This document shows, in pieces, positions 26,810-38,077 of a stretch of 64,000 nt of DNA. A program made the position numbers and the translations under genes. Every line of letters begins with the position of its first letter. Position 1 is the stretch's first letter. The notes under the pieces were generated by a model. It saw only the letters and a program-made list of their open reading frames with translations, was not told the DNA's origin and made no database searches. This DNA is from Meandrina meandrites (Eukaryota > Cnidaria > Anthozoa > Scleractinia > Meandrinidae), in assembly GCA_963693305.1 (NCBI GenBank), contig OY855914.1:10755403-10819402 (forward strand), given 5' to 3'.

Positions 26810-29800
26810 TTTATATAGCGCCTATCCATGGCTGCTCTAGGCGCTTTACAATAATGATAATGATGGGTGACCATCTTTGGCACAGGCTTCAAAGGTAAGC
26901 AAGTCCTTTGACATCAACTTTGACAGGGATTCTTCGAATATAATATTCACCAACTATTGATCCAAAAATATGTAGCAAACTCATTTTTGAACCCCATCCT
27001 TCTGTCACAAGGACTTTTTTCTTGGATTGTAGGCGTAGAGTCCTAAAGTATATGTAAGCCACTTTACTCGTGCAAGGCCTCAATTCAACCATGTTCATAT
27101 AAATGGATTCAATATTTTGTTTTATGACAGAATTTTGAGCGCCAACCTGAGATGGGCACCAACAATCCTGACGAAGAAATCAAAGTCAAGAGGAAGAAAT
27201 CAGTGGTATTAATGGGGTGTCGCTCTTATGGACAGGCATAGTGTTATTTTCACGAAAATACCAGCACATTTAAAGTACGGCAATTTTTACTTGTTCAACT
27301 CATACCTGTTATTTGGCAGCGGTTTGTGTTGCAAAGCTGAGTTTGTGAACTAATTCCGCGGCAATTGACACCGCCATTAGATGGTGGGGGATTTGTGCAG
27401 CCGCGTCTGCGCGAACGAATTCCACCATTGCATGTTGCACTGCATGAGCTCCACCGTGACCAATCCGCCCAATGACCATGAACTAATGAAACATAAAGAG
27501 AGTTTAGTAAGAATGATCGCAATGAAAAGAATACGAAAAAGACACTGCTCCGTCTCGTGAAGCATTTTAATGGGGTGAGAAAATATTTTCCAGTGTTTTG
27601 ATTCATCGACCGAAAATCATTATCAAGGTATAATTGACAGTTTGATCATCTGATCACCGTTTGTATATAAGTAAGTAGATATAGGATAAAAGTTAATCAT
27701 AAATCATGCGATGAGAGAGTAAGAGACGTTTTTTTGCAGCAGACCTTTCTCTAAAAGAAGTTCTGCCCTAAAAGGGACGATGCCACCCTTATTTTAAACT
27801 AGTTTTGGGCGCGAAATGTAAATTATGCTCTTCAGCCAAGCGTACGGCAAACGGAAGATACTTGCCTTGAACCAATCTTATGCCACAAACTGAAATATGA
27901 TTTAACTAGCTTGTTGATGATTAACTTGTTGATGATAAAATAGATAGAGCTAATTTCATTTGCAGGTGTACCAAAAAAGAGTGCTGTTTGTCTCTCCTCT
28001 TTTTTAGCTTCTGAGGCCGGAACTCTCTTTCGGAACTACTTGTTAAATGGAGACAAATCCCACAAAGATCCTACAATCAAACCACTAACCTGGAACTGAA
28101 TTTCGAACTCTGTAGACGCTGCCAGAACCGATCCACCCCAGCCCTCTATAACAGTACCAGCCGAGACCATACTTGGCATAGTCTCGTTCAGCGTTCGGAC
28201 CCCAACGACAGTCCCCGAAGTCCTGAATTGAGAATATTCGGTATCCCCTAGCAACAGCTCCTGCGGCGCACGCTTGTATGATATGGTTACTATCTGGCCA
28301 CCATCTTACGATATTCACTCGTAGAAAGACAGTGGAAAACACACTTTGGCCTGGTTTTGTGACTCTATCTTGGTAGCATCCTAGTGACGTCACAGAAACT
28401 GACCATGATAATAAAATAGATAAGAGAAACGGAATTAGGATCTGGTCCACTCTGCTACTTAGCACCTTAGCACCTATCACATGTGGAAATTAAATCATTT
28501 TTGCATGTGTTACCGAAAATAGTATCGAGGTTGGAGGTCGATATCTAATGCCGGCGTTTCCTGCTGCAAAATTAAATTACATTGAGAGGAATGCTCTTAT
28601 AAGATAACGCAATTTTGCTTGAGAAACCTAGAAAAACAGTCGATATTCGGCTAACTCTGCATTCTGCATGTGATTATGCTCTCGCTAGCTCGGACCATAT
28701 GGGAAGAATTGAATATCGCCCACGATCTTTCCTGTAAAGGCCATACGAAACGAGTTCCGTCCTAGCAGCACACTTCCCTTTGAGAGAACAAAAAGGAACT
28801 AGTCCTAGCCCTAAAAGCAATAACAACAAATATACTAGAGCAGAAAGACCTCGGCTGATTTTCTCCCAGCACAATCCTCGCGCTGGGTGAGAAAGACATT
28901 ATCGAGATTTCTTTACTACATTTACGTTTATTTTTTCGGTTCAAATGCATCTCATTAAGGAAAACTGAACTTTCAAGCCGCCCTACTTTACTTTCGAACA
29001 CCACTTTTTATTCGATTTCTAATAGTTAAGCTCACCCTGGCCTTTGCGGTTTTCTTCATGTGGTAATTTTAAAAGATTTGTTTATCATTAAGTCACCACA
29101 AATAATATTCGGCAGGTTGAATGTAAGAGCTTGCAATATCAATGCATGAACAGAAAGGCATTGAGGTCGCGATAAAAAAAGGGAAATCGTTTTCGCGTTT
29201 AAAAATGGTCTTAAAAAAGTCAAATGCTATAAGAAAATCTATTGGGACTCTTGTTAAAAGAAATATTTGCTTCTTTGAGACTTGATATCGATGATATTGG
29301 CAGGTAATTCAGTGCAACCATGCATCGCAATTCAGAGATTTAATTTTTATATCATCACTGTTTCTTTTGGTCCTAACGGATGAAGGTAGTATGTAAAATT
29401 AAAATACAAATCTAATCGTTTCATTAAAAAAAGTTCAGTTGAAGTTTCTAGACTGACTGAATATTGAGATTTTAATTAAGTTATATTGCGTTGGCATTGC
29501 TAGGAGGCAAATATCATGTGCACTTGGTAGTTGCAAACCTCAACTATGACTTTTATATCGACGTTTTGCTATGACCTTAGAAAGAAATTTGCATGCTATA
29601 GTACTTTCGTTTTGCTACAGTCGTACGCTTTCGTCCGTGGAGCGTGACGTCACGGCAGCCATATTGAATTCGTGTACTCTCCTTTGGGAAATAAGTTCTA
29701 ATTTTATAAACAAAATCTTATATTGTTTCAGAACTTGTTTGAAAACTTCTCATTGAAAACGTGATCCTTACTTGGCCCGCCAGCAAGGCAAAAAATGAAA

Positions 29801-30510
29801 AAAGTTGACTAGAGGGATTTCTGCGAGTTGCAAACTTTATTTCGATATTCTGAAGAGGGGGTTATAAATTAAATTACTCTTTTTGTAGTCGTTATAATTG
29901 AAAGAGATTATTATGCTGTCAGTTTTCAATAAACGTCGTCGGCTAATTTTACCCTAAAAACAAAAAAATAGCCAATAAACTACACGACGCAAAACGGTTG
30001 TCAGAACGTCAGCTTTTGACGAGAGCATCTAGCAACTTTAATTTCTAAAGGCGCACACAATTTTTCCAATAATTAATGGCGAAAGCTGTAGACTTCATAT
30101 GGCAAAGCGGAGCTAAAGAGATTCGTTGGCGATCCAATGTAAATGTAGAATAAGAATAATAAGAAGGCTCTATTCCTAATATTGGGCCCCTATCATTTTT
30201 AAAGGTAACCGTTTTGTATGCTGTTTAAGAGTTTAAGGTAGTACGGAAATAAACCCAGTAATCGAATAACATTTGAAAAAGGGTAACCATGTTACATTCT
30301 TGTATTCTCTTTATAGCAGGTTTTTTTATGTTCTTAAAGATTCTTTTTGATCTTATATTAATAACCAATTCCGAAAATCGCCTTAAATCAAAACAGTGCT
30401 ACAATTATGATATTGAATTAATCACCTCTTCTCTGTGAATTCACATCTCGCCAAGTCGTGTAGAAAATCACCAATAAATACAAGACCTTCCGAATTGCAT
30501 TCAATTCCAT
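22505..30510 (-). CDS. TYR2: secreted mosaic protein, Cys-rich LGCY module + 4 TSP1 + tyrosinase, 8 coding exons
   Basis: The spliced model has exons 30426-30510, 28090-28380, 27306-27482, 26405-26581, 25870-26040, 24258-24428, 23150-24055 and 22505-22737; all junctions are phase 1, giving 736 residues. Order: signal peptide (1-28), cysteine-rich LGCY-type module (about 29-125), TSP1 repeats (about 126-184, 185-243, 244-300, 301-357), Cys-rich tyrosinase N-module and copper core (about 358-659) and the C-terminal tail (660-736). CuA histidines lie near 425, 434 and 443 (HFLPWHRWY); CuB has NLHDTVH and [13 protein letters not shown], so all ligands are present. TSP1 modules typically bind glycans and extracellular matrix, so the enzyme is probably tethered outside the cell. 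The first exon lies 2 kb from the second; that link rests on phase and similarity to TYR1. Confidence 0.85.
23150..24055 (-). CDS. TYR2 exon 7: tyrosinase core
   Basis: A 906-bp exon with acceptor TTTTGCAG and donor GGGAG/GTACAT. It begins GCIEGR, has the CGQRCRC motif, the CuA segment [37 protein letters not shown] and [13 protein letters not shown]. The CuA and CuB halves are on one exon, unlike TYR1. Confidence 0.92.
24181..24207. repeat. (TTTA)n microsatellite in a TYR2 intron
   Basis: Seven TTTA units between TSP1 repeat 4 and the tyrosinase core. Confidence 0.9.
24258..24428 (-). CDS. TYR2 exon 6: TSP1 repeat 4
   Basis: A 171-bp phase 1-1 exon with [32 protein letters not shown] and CNTNQCPG. 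It is closest to repeat 3 in length and in the PRNGGANC segment. Confidence 0.88.
24789..25026. mobile_element. 238-bp MITE with 16-bp perfect TIRs and 6-bp TSD in a TYR2 intron
   Basis: TIRs GAGGCCCTGTTAGGGG (24789-24804) and its exact reverse complement (25011-25026) are flanked by TTAAAT on both sides (24783-24788, 25027-25032). The body is built from repeated GGGATAAGGGATAAC words. No coding capacity. Confidence 0.88.
25102..25536. repeat. Tandem duplication of about 220 bp in a TYR2 intron
   Basis: Copies 25102-25325 and 25326-25536 share TTCTTATCAGAG, TTCACAAGCTATAGG, TTGGTGTTGTTAGAAAAGAT, GAAGCAGTAACACAAAAG and GCAATAAGGTGTAAATAATT with scattered differences. Confidence 0.88.
25870..26040 (-). 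CDS. TYR2 exon 5: TSP1 repeat 3
   Basis: A 171-bp phase 1-1 exon between a CCACAG acceptor and a CCAG/GTTAGA donor. It encodes [18 protein letters not shown], then [13 protein letters not shown] and the closing CGSNNCPG. The frame runs into an in-frame stop inside the donor intron, so it is easily missed. Confidence 0.88.
26405..26581 (-). CDS. TYR2 exon 4: TSP1 repeat 2
   Basis: A 177-bp phase 1-1 exon with [20 protein letters not shown] and closing CNTNSC. It is the same length as repeat 1. Confidence 0.88.
26724..26806. repeat. (AAT)n microsatellite with an AGCGCC...GGCGCT tail, TYR2 intron
   Basis: About 27 AAT units, then TTTATATAGCGCCTATCC and CTCTAGGCGCTTTACA, a short inverted pair. 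Similar tails are common in invertebrate interspersed repeats, so the tract may be the 3' tail of one. Confidence 0.85.
27306..27482 (-). CDS. TYR2 exon 3: TSP1 repeat 1
   Basis: A 177-bp phase 1-1 exon. It has the tryptophan ladder [14 protein letters not shown], the R-rich CxxGxRxRxR strand and the closing CNTNRC. Six cysteines are present. Confidence 0.88.
28090..28380 (-). CDS. TYR2 exon 2: cysteine-rich LGCY/WSC/PAN-like module
   Basis: The acceptor after a long pyrimidine tract (GTCACTAG) gives a 291-bp, phase 1-1 exon. The module starts GCYQDR, has [16 protein letters not shown] in the middle and closes with [14 protein letters not shown] recognise this as the small cysteine-rich module often placed before TSP1 repeats in cnidarian secreted proteins, related in appearance to WSC/apple folds. 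Its function is not known to me. Confidence 0.7.
30426..30510 (-). CDS. TYR2 exon 1: signal peptide exon
   Basis: The ATG opens [20 protein letters not shown] followed by a polar tail ending in QRR. The donor AGAG/GTGATT is in phase 1. Length (85 bp), phase and the QRRG end match TYR1 exon 1. The next exon has no ATG of its own, so an upstream start exon is required and this is the only good candidate seen. Confidence 0.75.
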
Positions 30511-31528
30511 TTTACAGACAATCTGAAAAGGAGCATTTCAACAACAACAAAATCTGTTAGAATCAGTCTGAAGTAAAAGCTGAAGTGTTAAAAGACTTTT
30601 ACAGGTAAAATAATGTTACCATGCAAGTCACGCTAGATGTTACGTTACAAAACTTGGAACAAACTTTAGTTAATTTATTTTCTGTGCAGTCATCCCTTGG
30701 TGATCATAATAATTCATAGCGCTCATAACACTTTATTGTCCATGAAAACTGATTAATTTTGATAGAAGGATCTAATTCCCTTTGCCGAACGTTTACTGAA
30801 GAGCCAGCTAGTGGCTTAATTTTCAATAAGTCAGATAATCTCCTGTCTTAATTACATGTTCGATCTTCTGTTGAATAAAGTGGAAGTATCTTCTCAAGTC
30901 ACAATGAAACTAAAAGTGCCTATAATAGTTAAATAATTAAACCTATAAAAACTATATTACTTTTAGCAACAAAACATGTAATTCAATAGTGAAAGCTTAC
31001 CTTATACAGTTCAAGCTACCTTAAAGGTCTTCTATTGAATGAGATCCTCAACTTGGAGCAGACCTTTTACATCGGTGTAAGTCAGTTTTCCTGATCGTCC
31101 AATCAAAAACCAAACCAAAGCCGGGAACTACTTACAATGTTGAAAACAAGCGGCACATATAAGTCGTATTTTTGTAAAGGACTTTCATGGTTTACGTAAT
31201 GTTGTTAAAACTTGTAAGAATGCACTTCAAATCTGACGCACAAAGGGTTCTATTTAATTGTGAAAAATTCCTCGACTAAAGTAATATTGTGCAATATTTA
31301 CATTTTCACTGTATCAATACGTATATTTGAACCACATGAAATAATTCATATTGGGTGTATTCCCGTGTACACAAATTTTTTCAAGATTGATTCATTTCTA
31401 TTTATTTTATTTTAAGATCGATTTGTCCAAATCTGAGATGGTGGAGAGTTTTAATTATTTCTCTCTGTTGGTGTAGCCGGTTCTTGTTTCTTCAGGTGTT
31501 AGGAATTATTTAGTGTTTTGATAAAGAT

Positions 31529-31623
31529 GAAATGTTCATTTGTCGCGAGCGTGGGGCAAAGTCCCCGGTATCTATCCCAGATACCGGCTGGGCGCTCTAA
31601 CCACTGAGCTACGAGAGACTCTT
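31529..31623 (-). mobile_element. tRNA-derived SINE, copy 1 (box B lost)
   Basis: The minus strand has CTCGTAGCTCAGTGGTTAGA (tRNA box A) and ends in the tail ACAAATGAACATTTC. In place of box B it has CCGGTATCTGGGATAGATAC, a short palindrome. Head and tail match copy 2 at 31790-31909. Confidence 0.75.
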
Positions 31624-31789
31624 AGTGAGTTATGCCATTTACTAGGCTCATTACACTTAGTAAATGATAACATATGATATGTGGCACGCGGCCTGCATAC
31701 TCCTATAATCAGCAACGTCGAAAGCATCGTTTGGGTAAAAATTAATGAAGATGGTAAATTTTAAGCTCGATAAATGAATGATAAAAATT

Positions 31790-31909
31790 AAATGTTCATT
31801 TGTAACGAGAGTAGACAATGAAAAACTCTCAGTCCCCAAAGGGAATCGACCCCATGGCCTCCCTGATACCGGTTGGACGCTCTAACCACTGAGCTACGAG
31901 AGACTCTTG
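31790..31909 (-). mobile_element. tRNA-derived SINE, copy 2
   Basis: The minus strand has TAGCTCAGTGGTTAGAGC (box A) and GGGGTCGATTCCC (box B) at tRNA-like spacing, then a tail ending ACAAATGAACATTT. Oriented like copy 1, 170 bp away. Confidence 0.85.
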
Positions 31910-34454
31910 AGCTATTTTGATTGTGTTGTTGGCCGGGCAAATTTATCTTAATTTTACTCTATTTGAAGATCTGACCAAAGGACAGCCTAAGAAGTACCCT
32001 TCAGGATACAGTGCACCGCATCTCACATCACGTTAATGTTATATTATCATGCAGCTGAGTCCATTTTTTCTCGCCAATTAACGTTTGGACCTTTTTTTAT
32101 AACAGCTAAAACTTGAAATGTCATCTGCACCAATCCTAGAAACAGCAATAAGTTTGATACACCGGCTAGTAATGATCCTAGTCATTTATGTAAAGAGTCT
32201 CAAGTTATCACTTCACCAAGTTACTGGGAACGCTGCGTTACCGTGAAGGCTTGTGGCGCTTACCGTTAGTCAGAACTGACCGGCTAGGGCGATTCAGAAC
32301 AACATTCCGTTGTTAGTCAGATTGTTCCTGTCGGATCAGTCAATACCTAGATATTATACATTGTTGTGGTGGATTTGCAATAAAATATATTGAAAAAGGC
32401 CCATTTCACATTAAAAACCACCAGACCTGACGGTCAGCTCCGAATAATATTAAGCTCCCATAGTGTTCCCTGAATTAAGGAAGTTGAGTATGACAAATTT
32501 TTCGAGCAGCCTATTTGCTAATAAATATCAGTCTGTGTTCCCTTCGGAAATATATAGTTATTAACTGTCATGACGTTAAAACATCAGTATCGATTTAAAT
32601 CTAAATGAGGATAAAAAAAAACTGCTAAGAAACACTGAGAAAGTTATTTTTGTTTGGACGTCAACACTTCGCAAACTTAGTCTAAACTTGCATTAAATTT
32701 TTCGTATTTACTTCTTGACTGATCTAAGAAGAGGTTGACGCTGTAATATAATCAACCATTAGTGGATTCCTGTTGTAAGTTTGCCTGATATCCTTTAGGG
32801 GATTATAAAATAACAGACTTTTGATCTCATTCGTTTATTTTCGGGTAGCTCTTTATTATGACGTGCTTAAACACTTCAATGTCTCTCCTTTTAAGTACTC
32901 TCTTTCGTTCAAGTGCTTGCGATATTTTTACCTTAGAAGTGCGGTATTTCTTGACCTGTGATTGGCAGTGATATCGTACTTGAATCATCACCCCGGTTCT
33001 CGGGATATACAGCAAAGCGGGGTTTGCTCCAAAACCTGCAATTAAAATAGGACGGGAGGGGAGGGGTGGGGTGGAAGAGAGATCGGAGAGATCGGAGAGT
33101 GGGAAGGACGCGAGAGAGTTGATTCCCCCAAGTATAAGCCATTTACAGGTATGCACGCCTCTAAACAGTGTGTTTTTCAAATCGTTTATATCTAAAATAG
33201 GGCATCTTTAGTGATCACCGGTAAGAGAGACGGTAAAAGTTTAAACTAACTTACCATTTGTTAAACAACAACAACACTATCTCAACTCGATTTTAAAAAC
33301 AAATACGTGCAACAAAGGCTTGATTTAACACGACTGACAAAGGCTCAATTGTTAAAATAAAACAAAGAGTTATAATTAATCGAGACAGACGCCCATGTTA
33401 CCCGTCCCAGGGGACAAACAAGGAAAAATAATGCTGCACGGCGACCCGTGAATATTGTGCAGTGTACCTTGCACTGACTTACACGAACACCCGCTGACGC
33501 GCCCAGGTGATCAGTTTATTGAAAACAATTTGCAAAGACGGAATAACAGGAAAAAGTCAGCCAACGGACGCAATTAAAAGAGATACTAAAACTAAAAGTA
33601 TAAACTAATCGCCATTTCACTTTCGCTAGACGAATTAAAGAAGCTAGCAGAGCCAAACAAACGGCACACAATCATGCACAATAGCCTCCCATAACCGTTC
33701 GTAAAAATATACCATTGTGCTATCCATCGAACAATAATTGAGCACTTATCTTATCAATGAATGAGTAGCGTCTCTACATCTCGCTCATGGGAGGTCGTGA
33801 CACGTGATAAAACGTGGAGAATACGTGCAATGAACTCGCCACGAAGAAATTTGTCTTCACTTGTTGAAGACATCAAGCGAAAGAGGATTGAACGCATTTC
33901 CTCGGCCTCGATTCCATGTAATAACACATGGAGAATATCCCGGATCAGAGAACGTTCCCCGAACTGGAAGCTAGGAGAAGAATACGTCATAAGCTACATG
34001 AAATCATTTATTTCTCGAAATAAATACCATTTTTCGATGTCCGGATTCGACTACTGACTTCTGTAGCTTTACCACGAGAAAGCTATATTTTTTATTTACC
34101 CGTAAACTTTATGTTCCTGCATCAATTAGACTAAGCGCTTTGACTCTTGAGCTCTATTCTCCCCCTTGCTCGTTACGTGATGTCCTGGAACCACATGACT
34201 GAAATGTAGATATCCCTCGCGCAAATCAGTGTTGACTCGTATCTGGCTTCGCCAAAATTCGATATTTCCTATAGCGAGCCATTGGATTTGAAAGAAAAGA
34301 AATTGAAATTTGAAAGAAATTGTATAATCTCTCTCCCATCCCGAGAAGTCTCTTAAAAAATACATCTTATTCATAAATGGCTGAACGCGCGAAAGAGTTT
34401 GAGTCGAGTACATGAAAGCGAGGCAAGTGGGGCTTCGCTTCAAACAAAAACTAA

Positions 34455-35194
34455 GGGTGCGTTTCTTTGGGAAAATCCAAAATTGGATCATTAATCTCAG
34501 ATCACACGGATACTTTGCTCCCAAAGAAACGAAGAATCCGAAAATGGATTTTTGCCGTGACAATGCCGTAAACACATTTTACACAGAACATAAAATTATC
34601 AGGACAAATTTATTTTCCGTCGAATGTATCCTAGCTAAATTCATTTCAGCATACAAAATCTTTCACAAAAATCACAGGACGAAATGGCCTGGAGCACAAT
34701 GTTGCAAAAACGCATCTGCGAGCGAAGAATGTTTGTAAAATGATCAATGCCAACTTCACTCGTGACAATTTCAAAAGGATACAACTTCCGTAGGCCGCAC
34801 ACGTTGGGAGTTCTAGAAAACCTGCATCCAGTTTAAAATGACATTCCATACTGATCAAGCTACCTTTCCTTTTATCGTGAATTATTTTCGTATTTTGATC
34901 GAAATAAGCGCCTGAAAACTTACCGTATGACAGTGTTTACAAAGAGCGAACCTGTATTTTCACAGCAAAGACCGCTGGGCCAATGTACTTTTTTCGAATC
35001 CTTTCCCAAAGAAACGCACTGATCATGAATCCTAAAAATCCGGATTTAGATATGATCTGATGTATCCACTCGGAGTGTGGATTCTTCAGATCACTGATCC
35101 GAGATTAATCCATTTTCGGATATAGGTAAAGAAACGCAAAATCTGTTTTTGGATACAAGAATCCGGATTTGGATTTTCCCAAAGAAACGCACCC
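34455..35194. mobile_element. 740-bp Harbinger-like MITE with 27-bp TIRs
   Basis: The left end GGGTGCGTTTCTTTGGGAAA and seven further bases are exactly inverted at the right end. TAA flanks both sides (34452-34454, 35195-35197), a 3-bp TWA-type target duplication. Internal CCAAAGAAACGCA and ATCCGGATT words repeat. No transposase is seen. Confidence 0.85.
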
Positions 35195-35642
35195 TAAGCA
35201 AAGTATGGGGAATGCAAGTAGTATCTCTTGTAATTCTTGAAATATCTTGTCAGTTAGAAAGTGATGCTTGACTTTCGATAGCTCCTATTGAAATTTCTAA
35301 TTTACTATTGCAGATATTGGCACATGGTTTCGAAGTCAACACAAAAAGTGGGAAAATGTCGTCGGGAAACCACATTGATCTTCGTAGTCTCTTCTCTGCT
35401 TACTTGCGTGCAGTTTTAATCCACGCCACTTTAGTTTCTTTTTAATAGAAGACCCCGGAAGCTGAGTATAGAAACACGAATTAAGAAAGAATTATAGAGC
35501 TTTAAACAAATTGACACGAGTATAAAGCAGCACGTATATTGAATGCCGAAGGCACGAAGAAAAAAACAGACGACAGTTTCTTGAGCATTTCACTAGTCTT
35601 TATTGTCTTTAAATGTTTTAATAATCAATCTAAACATAGACT

Positions 35643-36695
35643 CTAAGAGTTCTTCTCACAAATATACATTAACTCCACATTACATTGAAAATCATTCCAC
35701 ACTCCAATCTGTGGTTCGCCACCAGGCCAAAATACTCCATTCGCAATCTCGGTACAGTCCTGCTCATCATCTTCATCATTGGGTTGTTCGTCTGCCCAGT
35801 TCGTATAATCTGCACTTGTTCCATCAGTCCATTGAAATGTTCCTTCCTCCTCCTTATCCGTTAGTCCAATCCACGCCTCTCGGTTAACTTCTTCGTGCGG
35901 AATTTGCAAGAATGTGTTCAGGAAGAAGTCGTTTTCTTCTTGTGATTCGATCTTAGCCAAATGAGCATTGTTCTCTTCGCACGACGCCTGTGAATCATCC
36001 CATGATTTTTTTTCGCCAAAGAGTTTGAAACATTTGCCATCAAACGATGTCCATCCTTCATCGCATTCTGTATATAAAAAAAGTTAAAACGTAGTCGCCT
36101 TCAAACTGTATGGTGCCTTTTTTACGGAATTAAAAATAGGATAATGGGAACAAAAATAATGGTAATTTACAGTAGCATCTCCACGTACGATAGTAACTCT
36201 TCTTATCCAACCGATTCTAGAAGTGTTGGTTTTGTAGAGAGAGGAAATTAAACCGAAAGCTCGGAGAAAAACCCTTGGAGCAAGGAGGAGAACCAGCATA
36301 AAACTCAACCCAGATATGACGACGGGTATGGGAATCGAACCCGGTCCATACCGGTGGGCTCACCACTGCGCCACCCCTTCTCAACGACAGTGAAGTGATG
36401 TTGATCTGGTTCCCATTCTAAACAGCCATTATGTAATTGCAGCAAAGACTTCATCTAAACAGTATGGACTCTTTTTTTTTTTCTAGCTGTCTTCAGAATC
36501 AAATTGAATGACTTTGTCTAGCTCGCAGTTTCAAACAGTCCGACAAAGACTACATTCAAACGTTGATTTCGGAATTAATACAAACCTGATGAAAATTGTC
36601 GTAGTCGAGCTTTATTAGTGTTAAACAGTCATTGTATAATTACCTGCTGCACAGTTCGCCACAAGTACTGTCAATATAATTCCGAGGAACTTCAT
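35643..36695 (-). CDS. CTL-A: secreted single-domain C-type lectin, 2 coding exons
   Basis: The exons are 36644-36695 (17-residue signal peptide MKFLGIILTVLVANCAA, phase 1) and 35643-36067, giving 158 residues. The mature protein is one long-form C-type lectin domain with six cysteines: CDEGW, GKCF, ASC, QDC, FQC and YIC. Landmarks are WIGL, the sugar/Ca-site tripeptide QPN in DEQPND, and WND, so calcium-dependent glycan binding is plausible. EPN is the mannose-type and QPD the galactose-type triplet; QPN is intermediate, so specificity cannot be called. It is the tandem partner of CTL-B, about 3 kb upstream in transcription order. Such lectins in cnidarians are often linked to microbe or symbiont recognition; that is family knowledge, not shown here. 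Confidence 0.92.
36205..36382 (-). mobile_element. tRNA-derived SINE in the CTL-A intron
   Basis: The minus strand reads GGGGTGGCGCAGTGGTGAGC (box A), GGGTTCGATTCCC (box B), then GGGTTGAGTTT, GTTCTCCTCC, GCTCCAAGGGTTTTTCTCC. The same family is at 47553-47724. It sits inside the intron between the signal and CTLD exons. Confidence 0.85.
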
Positions 36696-36740
36696 GCTCT
36701 GCAAGAAAGAAACTGTGATTTGTTTTCGCTCTTTACCACA

Positions 36741-36780
36741 CTAGGGAGCCCTAGGGAGCCCTAGGGAGCCCTAGGGAGCA
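36741..36780. repeat. Four perfect copies of CTAGGGAGCC
   Basis: A 10-bp unit repeated four times, 46 bp upstream of the CTL-A start codon and just before the likely splice acceptor. Confidence 0.9.
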
Positions 36781-38077
36781 TGTCCGCATAGCGCATGCTA
36801 AAATAAAACCTGTTTACAACAGGTACCGGTGGGACAGCGTGCTGGCGAGTCGGCCATCTTTTCTTAGAAAATATTCTTCTCTATACTTGAATTTTTTCCT
36901 TTCTTAGGATGTTGCAGTGAATAGAAACGTTGAATTATTATACACCGAGAAGTACAGATAATTTGGAATGCAATCCCATGTACAAGACGCGCTTCCATAC
37001 AACAAGTTCTGTTGTCGACCACCGCATTTAGCGAAATGCAGGGACAAGTGGATTACTAAGATTAGGAAACAAATCAACACCCAACATAGTACAGTTTTAA
37101 AATATACACTATTATTTAAAGTTAAAAGAGTATAGAACCGTTAAGAAAGCAACATCGATTATCAGTGCTAACTACCTTTACTTTTCAATTTCCTTTTGAA
37201 AATAAACCAATCCGTTTATTATTCCTTTTCTTTCTGCATTGTCAAACAAATAAAGTTGCATTGCTTTTAAAAATAAACCGCTTAAGTTTGGTTCTTGGTA
37301 TAATCCGTACAGTAAACAAGATCAGGTCAAACACCTATATATATTTTTCAGAAGGATATGGCGAAATAAATAAGCTAACGCAAAACAGCATGGGATACTT
37401 GCTATTCTTACCAGAAATAATTACTTCAAGTAAGGGCACTTAGTTGCAATGCTCTTTATTTACCGAGACAAATAATATCTCATCAATAGTGACAACAATA
37501 TTACAATAAAACTATTTACCATCCAATAATTAAAAGTGGAAACTCTGCCTGCCACAAATTAAATTTAAGAGGGTTTTCGTTGATTGTTAATTGTTTGTTT
37601 AGAGCTAAACGTGTAGGAGTGGCATTAAGAAAAATATATACTGGGACACGACAAAATCAACAAAGTACGAAGCTCGTTGAAATAAATAAATAAACAAATA
37701 AATAGCCCGATTATAAATAAAAGTGTTCGTATATGGCGAACTAATACCTATGTTGATCGCCATTGTAAGTTCGGAAATTAATCTTTCCGACTGCATTCAA
37801 ATCAAAGACTTTTCATTTTCTTTAACTATTTTACTTATACTAAACCCGCGCTGTTGATATTACACGACGACACTTCTAAAAAAAAATAGAAAACGGTACT
37901 CCCTCTAACATATTTTCGCTGAAAATAAGTAAAATAAAATCCTGTAGAATTCTACATTATATAACTTTACCTTGGAAAGGTTTTGTCCCTGTCACACGGG
38001 TGAATTATCTCTCTTCCAAAAAAAAAAATTCTGGCATACAGTCCGAGCATAAAAAAATAGTTCTACCTTGCTTATTT

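Larger units (their letters stand above)
30511..35642. other. Intergenic stretch upstream of TYR2, with SINEs and a MITE
   Basis: Holds two SINE copies near 31.5-31.9 kb and a Harbinger-like MITE at 34455-35194. The TYR2 promoter or 5'UTR exon should lie here, but no clear TATA or initiator could be assigned. An unrecognised 78-codon frame lies at 33754-33990. Confidence 0.5.

Noticed and set aside
26692..26898. Poly-Tyr and poly-Ile frames
   Set aside because: AAT microsatellite.
28381..28480. In-frame extension of TYR2 exon 2 as a signal peptide
   Set aside because: It has no ATG, is closed by a stop just upstream, and ends in a pyrimidine tract plus AG, so it is intron; the signal exon at 30426-30510 fits better.
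31529..31909. Possible tRNA genes
   Set aside because: They have tRNA boxes but no proper acceptor or anticodon arms, and carry shared tails, so they are SINEs.
33754..34057. Overlapping frames of 78 and 98 codons on opposite strands
   Set aside because: The minus-strand frame has an ATG and charged, protein-like content, but there is no known motif and no splice context; left unannotated.
34126..34738. Open frames of 108 and 149 codons
   Set aside because: They cross the left end of a MITE and match nothing I know.
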